Made by a program: the position numbers and the translations under genes
In this document: piece after piece, positions 63,949-64,000 of the stretch
How positions within the stretch are numbered: the stretch's first letter is position 1
Layout of the letters: each line of letters opens with the position of its first letter
DNA from: Arthrobacter sp. 135MFCol5.1
GTDB lineage: Bacteria; Actinomycetota; Actinomycetes; Actinomycetales; Micrococcaceae
Assembly: GCF_000374865.1 (NCBI RefSeq)
Contig: NZ_KB895453.1
Coordinates: 124,001 to 188,000 of the forward strand
Direction: 5' to 3'
Length of the DNA: 64,000 nucleotides
The notes under the pieces: generated by a model
Told to the model about the DNA's origin: nothing
The model's database searches: none
The model's input: the letters and a program-made list of their open reading frames with translations, nothing else

Positions 63949-64000
63949 ATGAAGTTCGGTAAGCAGCCCGCCCCCGTTCGGGACATCAATGAGGACGATC
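63949..64000 (+). CDS. Start of an unidentified gene (cut by window edge)
   Basis: An ATG preceded by AAGGA at ten bases opens MKFGKQPAPVRDINEDD and runs off the window. Seventeen residues are too few to name it. The frame is open to the end and lies behind a terminator, so it begins a new transcription unit. Confidence 0.5.
   Translation, partial: MKFGKQPAPVRDINEDD

Overview
The window is high-GC (roughly two-thirds G+C) chromosomal DNA of an actinobacterium of the Micrococcaceae, most likely Arthrobacter or Pseudarthrobacter. Pointers are a choline oxidase very close to the Arthrobacter globiformis type, a mycothiol-dependent formaldehyde dehydrogenase, a DUF3073 protein, a GlnR-type box before amt, a HAIR-type operator before clpB and many apparently leaderless genes. 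There are no rRNA or tRNA genes, insertion sequences, phage genes or CRISPR arrays. About 64 protein genes fill it, with short gaps and many 1-4 bp start/stop overlaps.

Layout. 1-3873: the end of a sarcosine catabolism operon (soxA fragment, soxG, sdaA, purU). 4179-8476: APC permease, AmiS/UreI-type channel, AraC regulator, DUF1345 membrane protein and CsbD-like protein. 8562-11715: TetR regulator, copper amine oxidase and a small coupled membrane protein. 11784-15343: LacI regulator with Gfo/Idh/MocA oxidoreductase, ThuA and cupin genes. 15757-22810: amt, a five-bladed-propeller glycosidase, a large SWIM/SNF2 helicase and a DMP19-like protein. 22971-27080: two ECF sigma/anti-sigma modules around a lipoprotein, the first preceded by a secreted Val-Pro-Ala-rich protein. 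27067-30703: SRPBCC, DUF1206, and a WXG100-like protein with a small partner. 30749-37503: trmB, two MFS transporters, a methyltransferase and a DEAD-box helicase with a long leader. 37593-44111: metallo-hydrolase, ABM monooxygenase and the choline set (BCCT transporter, betB, codA). 44181-50184: aldo/keto reductase, P-loop kinase, a paired SMR exporter behind a guanidine-III riboswitch, hutD-like gene, trpF, YccF, ComB-like phosphatase and a DUF4031-HD fusion. 50325-53602: molybdate operon with its own HTH-Mop protein. 53733-64000: clpB, septum-formation-like protein, DUF3073, double VOC protein, purM-purF, mscR with a metallo-hydrolase, and the start of one more gene.

How it fits together. 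Choline would be imported by the BCCT carrier and oxidised by CodA and BetB to glycine betaine. Demethylation steps not in this window lead to sarcosine, which SoxA/SoxG (SoxB and SoxD presumably lie to the left) turn into glycine and one-carbon units. SdaA deaminates serine to pyruvate and PurU releases formate from formyl-tetrahydrofolate. Free formaldehyde can be removed by MscR and its metallo-hydrolase partner. The rest is nitrogen scavenging (Amt, amine oxidase, AmiS-like channel), metal uptake (ModABC), purine synthesis and stress functions. The strongest non-coding signals are the riboswitch, the LacI, GlnR, HAIR and TetR-type sites, several long hairpin terminators, and a recurring -10-like hexamer exactly six bases before the start codon of a dozen genes.
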